Assembly: GCA_026120035.1 (NCBI GenBank)
Contig: JALRME010000017.1
Location: 372,001-436,000 of the forward strand
Direction: 5' to 3'
Origin: Coleophoma eucalyptorum
Lineage: Eukaryota > Ascomycota > Leotiomycetes > Helotiales > Dermateaceae
DNA: 64,000 nt
This document shows positions 23,421-34,784 of the stretch, one piece after another. Under the pieces are notes generated by a model, which worked only from the letters and a program-made list of their open reading frames with translations, did no database searches and was not told the origin of the DNA. Within the stretch, counting starts at the first letter, position 1. Every line of letters starts with the position of its first letter. Position numbers and translations under genes: made by a program.

Positions 23421-24187
23421 GCTCGCAACTTCTGCTCTGTTCATTTCGATGTTTGTAGGACTATATGAGCTGCTCGAGAAGGACGATTGAGCTCTCAGTT
23501 TCTGATTTTATTTTCTCGTTTCAATGCTTGTAGGATTATCAATATGCATCAGCGCCGGAGTACTTGGGCTGGGAACAGAAGGGGATCATGAATGGAGCTG
23601 TGGCCTGCGGGCGGAACTCTTCTCTTTATGTAGTTATAATACCATGGACTGTACAAACCTCTTGGCGTTTATCTCCATCTTTGAATTATGCCTTGTGATA
23701 TAGACTTCCGATTTCGGCCCCGTCTCTCCTGTCACTTCGGATGCTGCGCAGGGAACGTTTCGCAGAGTATAAACTCTCGCTGGGTAGTTTCAGCACAAGG
23801 GACTACGAGACTATATTTTGGAGAGTACATACTTGAACCTGGTAGGAAAGGTAAATGTGGTCTAGCAAGCGTTTCTTATGCAAGGGACTTGTGGACATTC
23901 TGCTACATTTGCGCAGACCGCATGCAACTTCAGAGGCAGAAGAAAAGAGCGTTCGGTAAGAGAGCAAGATATACCTCCTTAACCGTTAGTAGTTTCTTTT
24001 ATTGGCATTTAAGACAATCGCCTTTTTTTTATGAAACTAGAAAACTATGTCCTCATAGCTGCCACGCTGCTTGCATCGCCATGGAAGCAAATCACAGCTG
24101 AGTTCGCGATGCCCCCAAGATACTTCCAGCCCAAGCCCCGATCCTTGAGAGAAAAAAAAAAGACCATGCTTAATTAAATTATGGATT
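23421..24187. other. Convergent intergenic region
   Basis: 767 bases between the stop codons of PAM18 and the WW-domain gene. An imperfect direct repeat is visible: GAGAAGRACGRTTGAGCTC plus similar flanks at ~23405-23425 and ~23474-23494. No gene seen. Confidence 0.55.
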
Positions 24188-25283
24188 CTAATCTGATCCA
24201 TAGGTCTCCTCGTATTGTTCCTCATATTCCTCTCTGGCCTCCTCCAGACTCTCACGATCACTGCTGCTGACTGAGTGGCCATCACGGTCCTCCTCGGGCA
24301 AAGGACCATCGGTAGGGAAACCACCACCCGGTCCATAATCGCCGCCACCGGGTGGACCGTAACCACCGCCTCCACCGCCTCTGTCACTGTGGTGGTCATC
24401 GTCATCTGTTAGAATAAAACATTAGCATGCAAGTCCTCACTCGTGACCAGCAATAACCCAGGGAATTTGCTGCGTAATAGAAAAGGAAACGTACCCAAAG
24501 CATCGGCAATCAAAGCACCTCCAACGGCACCCACAGCAACACCGGCAGCAGCACCCAGAACCATGTTTCTCGTGGAGTTGTCCTTGGCTGGCGCCTGCTG
24601 TTGCTGTCCGTATCCAGAGTCGTAACCGCCGCCAGGGGCGCCATAGGCTCCTGGAGGAGGAGCACCATAGCCAGGTGCAGGAGAGCCACCGAATCCTCGA
24701 GTGTCTTGGTCAACGAAAGGTGCAACTGGCATGGTCCAGCTCACGCGACCCATCGTGCTCGCATCAACGTATGCCCACCGGCTTCCAGAGGGATCCCAAA
24801 GTGCGGTCCATCCTGGTGGCAATGAAGGTGTAGGAGGGAGAGGGCTTTGTGACGGTGGAGGTGCGCCATATGGAGCTCCGTAGGGTTGGGGACTTTGTGC
24901 TGGTGGTGCGCCGTATGGAGCTCCGTAGGGTTGAGGGCTCTGTGCTGGAGGGGCACCATATGGAGCTCCGTAGGGTGGTGTGGGTGCGGGAGATCCGTAT
25001 TGTTGCTGCGGTGGTTGTTGACCATATTGGTTTGGGGGAGCGTAGCCACCGTACTGTTGTTGAGGTGGTGGAGAATTATATTGGCTGTTGTTTTGTGGAG
25101 GATAGCCTTGGTAAGACTGTTGGTCGTAACCTGACGAAGTAGTTAGATGAGTGCGTGCGTTTGCTGTAATGTTCGATTTCACTTACCTCGAGTGGCGGTC
25201 TGTTGCTGTTGCTGTTGTCTTGGATCATCCTTATCCTTCATCATATCCTCGATCCCCTTGTTCAGCTTCGAGAAAAACGACAT
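24188..25283 (-). CDS. Proline-rich WW-domain protein with a hydrophobic glycine/alanine segment
   Basis: Three exons: 25187-25283, 24495-25130 and 24188-24405; 316 residues. Introns 25131-25186 and 24406-24494 are in phase 1. The N-terminus is a short charged helix (MSFFSKLNKGIEDMMKDKDD) followed by Gln runs. Residues 45-130 are a Pro/Tyr/Gly/Gln tract that includes a 15-residue repeat (YGAPYGAPPAQSPQP). A WW domain occupies ~135-167 (LPPGWTALWDPSGSRWAYVD...SWTMP), with both signature Trp and the Pro. A Gly/Ala-rich hydrophobic stretch (MVLGAAAGVAVGAVGGALIA, ~220-242) resembles glycine-zipper membrane segments. The tail is His/Asp-, Gly- then Glu/Tyr-rich. WW domains bind Pro-rich ligands, so intramolecular binding to its own repeat is possible. 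No enzymatic domain; role unknown. Confidence 0.85.
24869..24976 (-). repeat. 45-bp in-frame coding tandem repeat
   Basis: The 18-base core TATGGAGCTCCGTAGGGT (plus strand) starts at 24869, 24914 and 24959, so the period is exactly 45 bp (15 codons). It encodes the Tyr/Gly/Ala/Pro repeat of the WW-domain protein. About 2.4 copies with few substitutions. Confidence 0.88.
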
Positions 25284-26863
25284 CTTAGCTAGAAGTCAGG
25301 TTCCTTCACTTGGAGCTTGTTGTGTAGTTTGTGTATGCCTCTGGAAGAATCCCGAGGTTCCAGATCAGGGTTTTTGTTTGGAGAGTGAAGTACAAGCAAG
25401 CACGAATGGAGAGAATTTAAAGAAAGGGTTCAGGGGATTGCGTAAAAAGAATCACGGTAACGAGGGGTCGCGTATGGAGAAATAGGCAAATCGCAATAGA
25501 AAGATGGAAAGATGGACGGAACAGACGTTTTGCAACACCGGCTCGTTCCGGGCCTCCAATCTGCCAAGCGACAGGGAACGACACACCCCACTACATGACA
25601 GTTCGACACCTTTCTCAAACCCCACCTTGCTGTACACATGTCTCTTCGCGCCCATCGTCCCCTTGGCTGCCTCCCTATATATGTCGGTCTCAGAGGCCGC
25701 AGGAGTTTCGGGTCTTGAATGCAGAGCTGTCCAGCAAGTCTGACAACCAAACAGATCTACGGGCGCTACCGCTGATCGTATGTCTCTGCAGAGATATACC
25801 GCAAAGAGGCGCGGGAGCAAGCTGTAGCAACCCATACCTTGAGCCATAATTCTACACCCAGGCGCAGAAAATCGCGCATTGTCGCCCCGGGGAGAATGCT
25901 GATAGTCGAAGATCAGACATCATTTCAAACCGAGCTGCTTGCGGTCTTCAGTAATTTGTCGGATCCCGTGGACGCCTTTTCCAAGAGTTCTTGGGGAGGA
26001 GGGGTATGTACCTCAGAGAAGCATAACTGCACAACCACCACTGGCCCATCTCACGTTCGGAATACCCTTTCCATCCCTGTACAGCTGAACGGTTCTAAGT
26101 ATAAACCGCCGTCTTAACACGTTTCCTTACATCGTGTTTCGAATCACTCCTGGCCGTTGCGTATGACAGATGCGTGCCAATATGCCAAGACCTTTGGTTA
26201 TTCTCTTTTGGGCAATTGCACCAGCTAGGGATCTGATAAGGCGGGCTTGGTTGAATGGCTGGAGGGTTGACATTTGCAGAAGGTCATCCCAATGTAAGGG
26301 TGACTCCCACCACCTCTGCTCTACATATCTTTTGCTTGATGATCACTCCTCTGCTCTCATTGTGATGTCCGGTTGAGACTGGAATGATTGATGTGTCGTC
26401 TCGACCTGGACTGGACTCCACGGCTCCGCTCGCCTAATATGCTTCGCCACGATTCTGAGCGTGGGCTCGGTGGGTTATTGCTATGGCACCACTGTACCGG
26501 GCTCATTGCGGATATTGAAAGGCAGAGGAGAAAAGGAAACGAGTAACAGTATCAGCATCGATATTTACCAAACCAATCATGGTCTTTGACAGCAATGAGC
26601 TTTCATTACAGAACTAACTCCTGTCAACCATCTGTCACATGACCTCGGCTAATAAAAAGGGGGTATCACGGGACATAGGAAACTACCGCTACTTTAGCAG
26701 TCACATTATTGTTATTTATATATAGTCCCTATGGCACAAAAGAAACGCTATTGTTACATTATGATAAGGGTCCAACATGTATGTGGATCCCTATCACAAG
26801 GGAATCTAATTTCTCTGCACGCGAACAGAGTCGCTGAACTAGAACCTTTCAGGAAGGGATCGC
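25284..26863. other. Intergenic, promoter of the WW-domain gene and 3' end of the Ppo gene
   Basis: 1.6 kb between two minus-strand genes. ORFs are short and antisense to one another, with no domain. AT-rich at 26560-26740. Nothing else seen. It marks the border between housekeeping genes and the accessory block to its right. Confidence 0.6.
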
Positions 26864-29800
26864 TCAATCACAAAGGCCTTCTTCAAAGCCATCAAACTGA
26901 ACTTTCATGGCTGTTGCAAAAACATTAGCAGGGCCCTCAAAGAGCAGTAATTTGGAAGGGGAACACTCACTTGTTGGGAATGGCCACCAACTACCCCAGT
27001 CCTCTTTCATATACACCTTGTATGTGCTATCGATAGTCTTGTGCTTTAGCTCGCCTTGGTCTCCAGGGGTTCGGCGCAAGTTCTTCAATCTACCAAAGAT
27101 ACGCAATTGAGCGGCCATGGAGGTGATGACCATCGGCTTTCCAAGGCATGAGTGGGGGCCGGATCCGTGGTGGATGTAGAGCTCTTCGGGTCGGTCGAGC
27201 TTGACCTTCTGTGGATCTGGGAAAACGGCAGGGTCCATGCACGCAGATATCTACGATGGGATCAGAACTGTACCACACTGTGGAGGGTATGCAGATAAAC
27301 ACTTACAAAGTTGGTGTAAACACGGTCGCCAATATTGAACGTCTTCTTCTTCTTTCCATCGTCAATGACGATGCCATCCTCGGCAGCGACACGGACAAGG
27401 CCAAAAGCAGGAGTAGCAAGACGATATCCCTCTAGCGCGTACTTGCGAAGCTTTTGGAAGTCTTCTGGTGCGTTGGACTGGGCGGCTTGTTGGATTGCCT
27501 TCCATTCCTTCTTATATGGTTCTGAAAGGTAAAGATCAAGCATTTGAGCGAACTGTTCAGTTGGTTAGCAACCATCTTCATTCGAGATTTGTTCGGAAAG
27601 TGTGTCATACCCCTTGTGCCTGTGTAGCTACAGCAGCTGCAGCAGTAGGAATGATGGTCCAGGTCACTTCATCAGCACTCTTTCCGCCTTGCGAGAGTCT
27701 CTTGATGAGGTTAGTACCGTAGTCGTGCACAAATCCCAACTCGTAGCCGTTTAACATGTTTCTAATTGGAGCTAGGAAGGAAGAGGCATTGACTCCAGTA
27801 ACAACGGCGTGAACTGCTTTGCCGAGTGGCTCGACGGCAGCTAGAGCCCCATTCTTAAGAGCTTGGTCTGTGGCTGGATCGGCATCAAGGAAGACATAGG
27901 CAAATACCACAGCAAGGACGAGGTAGAGCTCTTGCTCGGTGAATAGCCCAAGTGGATGATCAGCTGTCTTGATTGGGATGTGGAAGAGCTGAGCTGCAAA
28001 GTTTGCATGCGAGGTGTTTCCGACACTGATAATTTATTAGCTTCCCAAGATTTGCCGGAATCAAAGCTTTACATACTCTCGAACAGCATCTACCTGATAA
28101 ATATCCCTCAACTTATAGCTCTTGGCCCGAAGTAGGTCTAAAGTAATCTTCTCATAAAATTGGCGCACTCCGTCCAGACTGTTTTGTGGGCAGTATAGCT
28201 GCTTCTGGACAAATTCTCTCTGTGCCGTATTGGATGACTTATCCCCACTGAGCATGTAGTCATGCTTGGTGAGAGCATAAGTGTTCGGGCCCCCTGAACC
28301 CGATGATTAGCATCCTAAAAGAAGGTGGAAGTTCGTATACTTACATGGAACCTTGAAGCGAACTTGATCATCGAGGACCTTCTTGCATGCAGCATATGTC
28401 AAGAGTGTGGTGGGCTTAGGTTGATGCTTCGGTGGGCTAAAGTCATATTGAGATACAGTGCCCAATCCGGTGTGGATCTTCTTAACCTCTGACGGAATGG
28501 TGAAGGGGAATAGTGCATAGGCTGAGTTGCCCTTGTAAAAATCTGGGAAGGCTCTCATAAGTAGCTTGTAGAACACTCCTCCCTGGGCGATCTTAGGATC
28601 AGAGGCAACCTCATTAAGACCCCAGTGCGTCAGGTGGGCAGCATTGTAGTCCTGTAAGATCACGTTAAGATCGGAATTTCTCGCACGGAAGCACTTTATC
28701 ATACCTCAGTGTAAAATCGATCACCACGGACCAAAGTAACAGCGTCAGAAAGAATTGCTCTTGAGACAGTGAAACCTGGGCAGAGACCAGATCCAGGTAC
28801 CATGGGCTTCTTTGCACTCTCAGTCAATAATCCTGGATAGAGTTCAACCAAGTCAGGGTGGTCGTAGAGGACCTCCAATGACTGAGCCACTTCAGGATCG
28901 TCATTGATGTCTGAAAATGTTTTATGTGGTTCAAGTCCAAAGAACTTGCGGAACTCATTCAAGGAGGCTACGTTCCAATTACGGGCCGTCTCCATACCGA
29001 GCACCTCAATCACCTTCATGACGTTGGGGATGTTCCTTGCTCCGAATGCACCTAGTAAAGAGTGTTAGCAAATTTATATAGGGTTGGGGTCAGGTCACAT
29101 ACCTGCAATATCCTCAGTACCATCACGGAGGTATTGGTTCAATTTGGTGTCATCAAAAGAGCCATCAGACTTTCGCTTCAATCCATCCCAAGTCCATTTT
29201 CCGGGGTCCTTGTCGAGATCATGTGCAAATACTCTTAGACCAGCGTACATCTCCTCGACTGAGTATGTCGAAGGATCTCTTTCTGGCCAGATGACATTTC
29301 CATCACTATCTTTGGTGTACTTGAAGAAATCCTTAGTCCACTGCTCGTCCTTCCTGCTAATGGCACAATGCCATCTGTAAATCAGATTGAACTCGACAGA
29401 TACTTGGTTGCCGATTCCTGTAGGGGTGCCAGCCATGTCGAAGACTGTGTCGAAGCTTCCACGGGGATCGAGAGCCCAGGTAGAGTTTGTGCGGTTCAAG
29501 TTCAAGATGGTACGCACATAGTCGATAAGCACGATGTTGATGTAGAGGCCGCAAGTAATGAGGCGACCAGTCTGGAAGAGGTCCTCATCTCGCTTCAGTT
29601 TTGCAGCGTTGAGTGCATCATGTGCTTTTGCGTGGTCGCGTTTCTCAAGGGTCTTATCAAGGGTTGGCACGGCAAATTTGTTGTTTTCGTTGATGGTTGC
29701 TAGCTCTCCTACAATGTAGTTGTGGTAACGGTTGAAGCAGATCAGTAAAGCAGCTACTCCTGGTGGAAAACCCAGGATTCGGTAGGTCGCGAAACAATCT

Positions 29801-30736
29801 GGCTTGAGCTTTCCATCTTGGAAGGCCCGGACGCTGTCTTGTTCCGCCTTGTTGTTACCGTATAACGGACCCAGATCCAAGTACGAGGATGAATTGCTGT
29901 AGCTGGGATCTCCGTGGTTTGTGGCGAAGAGATCTAAGCAATTTAGTCGCCGTTGAATCTCTTTTTGCAGAAAATAAGTGGGAAAATCATACCATGGATA
30001 ATGATGGTCGCGAAGTAGAATAGGTTGCTGGAAATCTTGGTTGGGTGCTCGCGAAACCCTTCATTGCGAGCCAGCAAAGCTTCATCTCTGTCAGTATGCG
30101 TATCTCAGGATTGGAAATGTACTGACTGTCAAATACAAGTCCTGGATCTGGCAAAGTTGCTGAGAGCTGTGTTTTTGGTTGCACTGAGCGGGCATACGCG
30201 GAACCAGCTTTGCCCAAGTTGGGATACATGATGTTCTGGAGTTAAATACATTAGTTATCCACTGATACGATCATAAGACGGTCACATACATTGCATGATC
30301 CATCTGGCTGTCTGTACTTGTACTCGTTTCCGAGGTACGAGACCGGTGGGTGCTGCATGCTGTTCCATAATGACCCAATGAGCAAGCCAGTTAGCTTGTT
30401 GCCATTTGCAGACGTGGGTGGCAAGGATGCAGCAAGCTGTATAATATCTTCAGTCTGCATGATATTAGTTTGTCACACCTTAGTTGGCACATCAATTCCT
30501 ACTAGGTATGTCTTATCATCAATGAGGCCGCCATTTCTCTTCGTCTGGACGAACTTCTCAATGAGAGCCAGGTTTTCCGGAACCCTCTTCAAGTTCAGTT
30601 GACTTAAGATATCGGAAATGAGGCCAGTCTGTGTGGCTACAGGCACAGCCTCGGAGTCATATCTGCCATCCGTTGCAGTCGGTACGGGCTTCAGCACCGT
30701 GTCTACCACAGTCCTGATGGACCCGTTGATAGACAT
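26864..30736 (-). CDS. Ppo-type fatty-acid dioxygenase fused to cytochrome P450 (linoleate diol synthase family)
   Basis: Converts C18 unsaturated fatty acids to hydroperoxides, which the P450 half rearranges to diols or other oxylipins; such products control sporulation and host signalling in Aspergillus. Twelve exons give 1094 residues: 30503-30736, 30290-30454, 30127-30235, 29993-30079, 29103-29933, 28705-29051, 28345-28651, 28077-28293, 27611-28025, 27307-27552, 26971-27250 and 26864-26910, with eleven introns of 47-60 nt. Peroxidase/COX-like domain: distal His198 (IIIHDLF), catalytic Tyr384 and proximal His387 (NLIYRWH). P450 domain from ~640: RDVGNTSHANFAAQLF, I-helix PTAAAAVATQAQGFAQML, and heme-thiolate Cys1021 (GSGPHSCLG), so both active sites look complete. 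Odd point: Thr900 sits where characterised diol synthases have the Asn of an Asn-x-x-Gln pair. The exon 3/4 junction was chosen for the motif FDTLLAR. Head-to-head with the epoxide hydrolase. Confidence 0.93.
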
Positions 30737-32169
30737 GTTGGAGGACTAGAAGCTACACGGTGCTATAACAGGTGAAGGAAAGGATGTGCTACACTCAGGA
30801 GAGGAGCAGCGAGCATAGCCTACCAGAAAGTGGTATGCCGTCTTCTTTTAACCTTGGTCAGAGATTCCAGCTCCTCTACGATGTAGTCGCGTGGAGCATT
30901 TTTGGCTGAACTCTCGCTGAGTCCATGACTGATTGCTCCAATAAAAGGCAACTAATTTGAATCCCGTCAAACAAGAGATTTGTTTACCTGTAATCATTGC
31001 CTGATTTATCTTGGCTCATTCACATGGAAATATGTTTCACAGACACGCACCCCAGGGGAGAAAGTATGTTCCCGTGGCCGCCTTGGAGAATGCATGGATG
31101 CGGAAAGAGGACAAGGGTAGGCTGACCGGCGACGAGCTGACGTGCCATATACTTTCCCTCGATGTGGGGTAAGGCAGCGTTAGCAAAAGATTGGAAAGAG
31201 GGCAGCTGGAAATGGGATTGTGGAGCGATGCGTATAACTCGGATGTGTCGTCCTCGACATGTGCATGAGAAGGGGAAGATTTCCCTTGACTAAGCATGGC
31301 GAGGTAGGTACGGGACCGAAGCGGAGGTTAGCGTTTCGGTACGGCGGGTGAAGAGCGTATGGCAGGGCTTGAAATACCATCCGATCGTAATCTAATGTTG
31401 CTTTCCTCACACTGGTCCACAAAGTAGAAGCAGCGATCCGGCTATTCCCCTTCGCATTTCGAGTGTCTGCCGATGGTATATGACCGTGAGGCTGTAGCCG
31501 TGGTACTCCCAATTTTGGAATGCAGCGAAGCCATCGCTTAAGTCCAGCTCCAGCGTAGCGTAGCCGAGCTGTGATTGGACTTTGTGCGAGTTTGGAATGC
31601 ATCCCGCCCGCCCCATTTGTTGGGAATTCTGATATCTGATGTCTGAGGCTTCGAGACAAGCATCTGCAAGGTTCAGCAGCTGCCTACGTGCACTCGGAGG
31701 ACCCCGAGAACATCTCCGAGTGGGCCATGTCCATAGGCCATGACTTGACTGGACTTCAGCGGTTCGGTGTAGTGCCCCATCGACAATGCTTTTTCTGCAA
31801 GCGCAGCCCTCCAGGAGGCATCGACCAGACAATACTCTTCCCCCGACTCAGGGCTGATTTTGGCTGCTTTCACGCAGTTCTCGCTTGCAAGTCGACCTAG
31901 TGGATGATTCAGACCGGCTAAGCACGTAAAAGTAAACATGCTCAGGAATTAGCAAGGTTTATTTCGAAGCATCTTTGGAATATACTTTCCGCCGCGAGGA
32001 GTTAAAGCTGGTGAGGGGTATGGGCACTGACGAAACTTGGACGTCGGCTCTCCGAGTCTACGAAAAGGTCCGCAGATGGGCCACTTTGAGTCTTCTATAC
32101 CTCCAACTTGACTGCTTTTAACCTTACTAACCAATCCTCTCCCCTAGCCACATCTTGAAACTCGTAGGT
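30737..32169. promoter_or_regulatory. Shared divergent promoter of the Ppo and epoxide hydrolase genes
   Basis: 1.43 kb between two diverging start codons with no supportable gene inside. One CTTGGC (PacC-type) hexamer at 31010. The arrangement allows co-regulation of both genes; no other operator recognised. Confidence 0.5.
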
Positions 32170-33673
32170 ATGGCAAGTATCTCCTCCACCAAAATCGGCT
32201 CTGATGCCGGCCACGGGTTCATCGAACCCTTCAAGATCAATGTTTCACAAGCCGTCCTGGATGATCTCCAAGCAAAGCTGAAGTCTCGAAGACTTCCTGG
32301 TCAGCAAGCTGCTGCACCGCCTTCTGCGCCCAAGGCCGCCGGACTAAGCAGTAAGGATAATGGTGTCGGCACACCAGATATCGAAGGGTTGGCCAAGTAC
32401 TGGCTCAAAGAGTACGTTGTAATCGCACTTGGCCTTTAGGTGAGCTAAAAAAAAACCAATGCAGGTTTGATTGGCGTGCGCAAGAAGAGCAACTGAACAA
32501 CGAAACCCCTCAGTACAAGACAAATGTTAGTGTTGCAGAAGAAAAGGATCTTGGAATCCATTTCTTGTGGGAGAAGTCCCACTCTGAGACAGCGGTTCCG
32601 TTGCTTATGGTCCATGGATGGCCTTCGTCGCCCTTTGAGTTTGGCAAAATTATCCAAGAACTCGCACATCCGCAAGAAGCTTCGCATCCAAGCTTCCATT
32701 GTATTGCACCATCCTTGCCGGGTCATGTATTCTCAGATCTGCCGAAGACTGCTGGCTTCGGCATTATGAAGACAGCAGAGGCGTTCCACGTCCTCATGCA
32801 AAAGCTTGGTTACAAGAAGTACTTCGTTTATGGCTGCGATTGGGAAAGTATAGTTCCCACACGGTGCGCTTAAGATTACTGACTTGCTACACAGGGATCC
32901 TTTGTCTGCCGAGCAATGGCACTTCAATATCCAGAATCTGTCCGCGGAACCCATCAAAATATGGTCCTGACTAAGACACCTAATCCGAGCTTTCATACCG
33001 TGAAGTTCTTTAAGCTTGCCATGAGCATGATATCGGGAGGCGGTATTTTGCCTTGGACCTATTCCCGCCGCGAGGTCAAAAATCTTCAACATGTGCAGAA
33101 ATTCGTGCTGAAACAGGAAATGGGTTACAACCAGATAATGTCAACCAAGCCGCTCACTGTTAGTTACGGTCTCACAGACAGTCCCGTGGGGTTGCTAGCG
33201 TGGATCTGGGAGAAGCTGGACTTCTGGACTGATGAGTATCCCTGGACCCAGGATGAGATCTTGAGGTGAGATACAGCATATGATTTACACAATGGATTAA
33301 CACTGATAACGGGTTCTACTTTGCAGATGGACCATGCTCTATTGGGTTGGAGGAATCTATGGCAGTGCACAACTATATAAGAATTACCAGGTCGAGAGAG
33401 ACATCTTGACATCCAAATACTGCAAGGTTCCTATCGGCGTCTCTTTGTTCGAGGGAGATCTGTTCTGTCTTCCCGGAGATTTTGCAAGCATGCTGCAGCC
33501 TGTGCACTTCTTTAGAGAACATACCAGAGGTGGCCATTTCCCAGCATATGAACAGTGAGTCAACTTCGGGATGACACACCGCCCGTGAATAGGCTAGCTG
33601 ACGCAAAGACCATAGACCTAGCTTACTTCTTGGTGACATTCGAGAATATATCGGAAAGCTGCTTAAGAAATAG
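32170..33673 (+). CDS. Epoxide hydrolase, alpha/beta fold with EHN domain; one intron has a GA donor
   Basis: Opens epoxides to diols. Five exons: 32170-32411, 32465-32843, 32895-33265, 33327-33554 and 33616-33673; 425 residues if intron 2 is removed as drawn. The N-terminal EHN region (FIEPFKINVSQAVLDDLQAKLKSRRLP) is followed by WLKEFDWRAQEEQLN, the oxyanion element HGWP (131-134), nucleophile Asp206 in YGCDW|GSFV, and catalytic His401 in RGGHFPAYEQP. The cap has the usual Tyr residues. This resembles juvenile-hormone/microsomal-type hydrolases rather than small soluble ones. Oddity: intron 2 (32844-32894, 51 nt, good ACTGAC branch and ACACAG acceptor) begins GAAAGT instead of GTAAGT. If it is retained, the frame stops at TAA within the intron; if a weak GTTCCC site at 32853 is used, three residues are inserted at the nucleophile elbow. 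So the gene may be impaired, or use a non-canonical splice, or contain a sequence error. Confidence 0.87.
32844..32894 (+). other. Intron with a non-canonical GA...AG boundary
   Basis: Reads TGG|GAAAGTATAG...CTACACAG|GGATCC. Length (51 nt), branch and acceptor match normal introns in this window, and removal restores the canonical DWGS motif in phase 0. Only the second base of the donor is wrong (T to A). Confidence 0.75.
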
Positions 33674-34784
33674 CGGGCAAAGGAAAATTTAGGTAGATTG
33701 AATGACAGTAAATGCGCCAGAGTGCTAGTTTGCCACCCCAAATATGGATAAACTGTGAAAGAGAAAGGCAACAAAAATAAAGCCTCGTGTCTCATGTACT
33801 TATGTCATCTGAAGCTTATGCCTAGAAATGCTGGATAATGAGCGTTAGCTAAGGTGTGCATCGTTCTTGGCTCTCCTCTCGACATGTGTTCGGTCGCGAA
33901 GCCAGCATCCGCGACAACACACGAGACACAGCACCGCAAGTTCTTGCAAGTGAAGGACAGCTGATGCTTGGCAATACGAGCCCTCAACACACTGCATCGA
34001 TGCTTGCAGACCGACCTGTAGCTGGAATTTCATGGTAACCATCGCCATTGCCATGTTTCAAGGGGTTTGGTTCACATGTAAAGGTGCAAGCCAAGCCAGA
34101 AACACCCGTGGCAGTGCTAGCGAGCTGAAGGTCGGTCGAACGAGGCTTCAGCCCAACACTGCAGAGGTTCGCATGCTCAGTGGGATTTTCCCTTCGGTGA
34201 AGGCTCCCACGGCAGTCGCAGCTCTCCCCTTCTCACGCCGCGAAAGGTGGCGTGGGGTCCAGAAAAAGCATAAACTGCGCCTGCGCTGCTTGAATCGCGG
34301 GCCTTACGCTAGCGTCGCGTATTGCCGAGCAAGACAGCGGCCGGAACTGGTGCAAATAGGAAGGACTCATTCCCAGCCAAGCAAAGCAAGTAAGCACCAA
34401 GATGACAGGAGATGAGATGAGATAATCTTGAGATCGATTGGAAGCGATGCCTGGTGTCACGATCTGTACCATCTCTGCATGCGTGAGCTATTTCTTGCTT
34501 CGGACTCTCCTCTCAGCCTCAAGGCAGAGCTGAGATGTTTTGGGAGACGCAACCATCGGGGCAGCTATGCGCAGCAAATTCTTCGTTCTAGTTCTTACTC
34601 CCCATGACTGATCACTGGGAGCCAAGAGGCTCGTGGGTGTAGGCATGTAGTAAGGAGTATATATTGGCAACGGTTCACTGTCGTAGTATGCAGATTCAAC
34701 AGCGCCTCTAGAACTTCCATTTTATTTTCTTATTCTCATCTCGCATATTTTCCAATCCTTTGTAATCCTTCGTAATCCTTCAAG
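33674..34784. other. Intergenic, promoter of the alpha/beta hydrolase gene
   Basis: 1.1 kb between two plus-strand genes. Overlapping short ORFs only. A TATA-like TATATATT lies near 34658 and a T/C-rich leader at 34720-34780. Nothing else. Confidence 0.6.

Noticed and set aside
31180..31939. Minus-strand ORFs of 88-159 codons in the Ppo/epoxide hydrolase promoter
   Set aside because: Mutually overlapping frames with no domain; treated as non-coding promoter.
32700..33092. Minus-strand ORF over the epoxide hydrolase exons
   Set aside because: Antisense shadow; the plus strand carries catalytic motifs.
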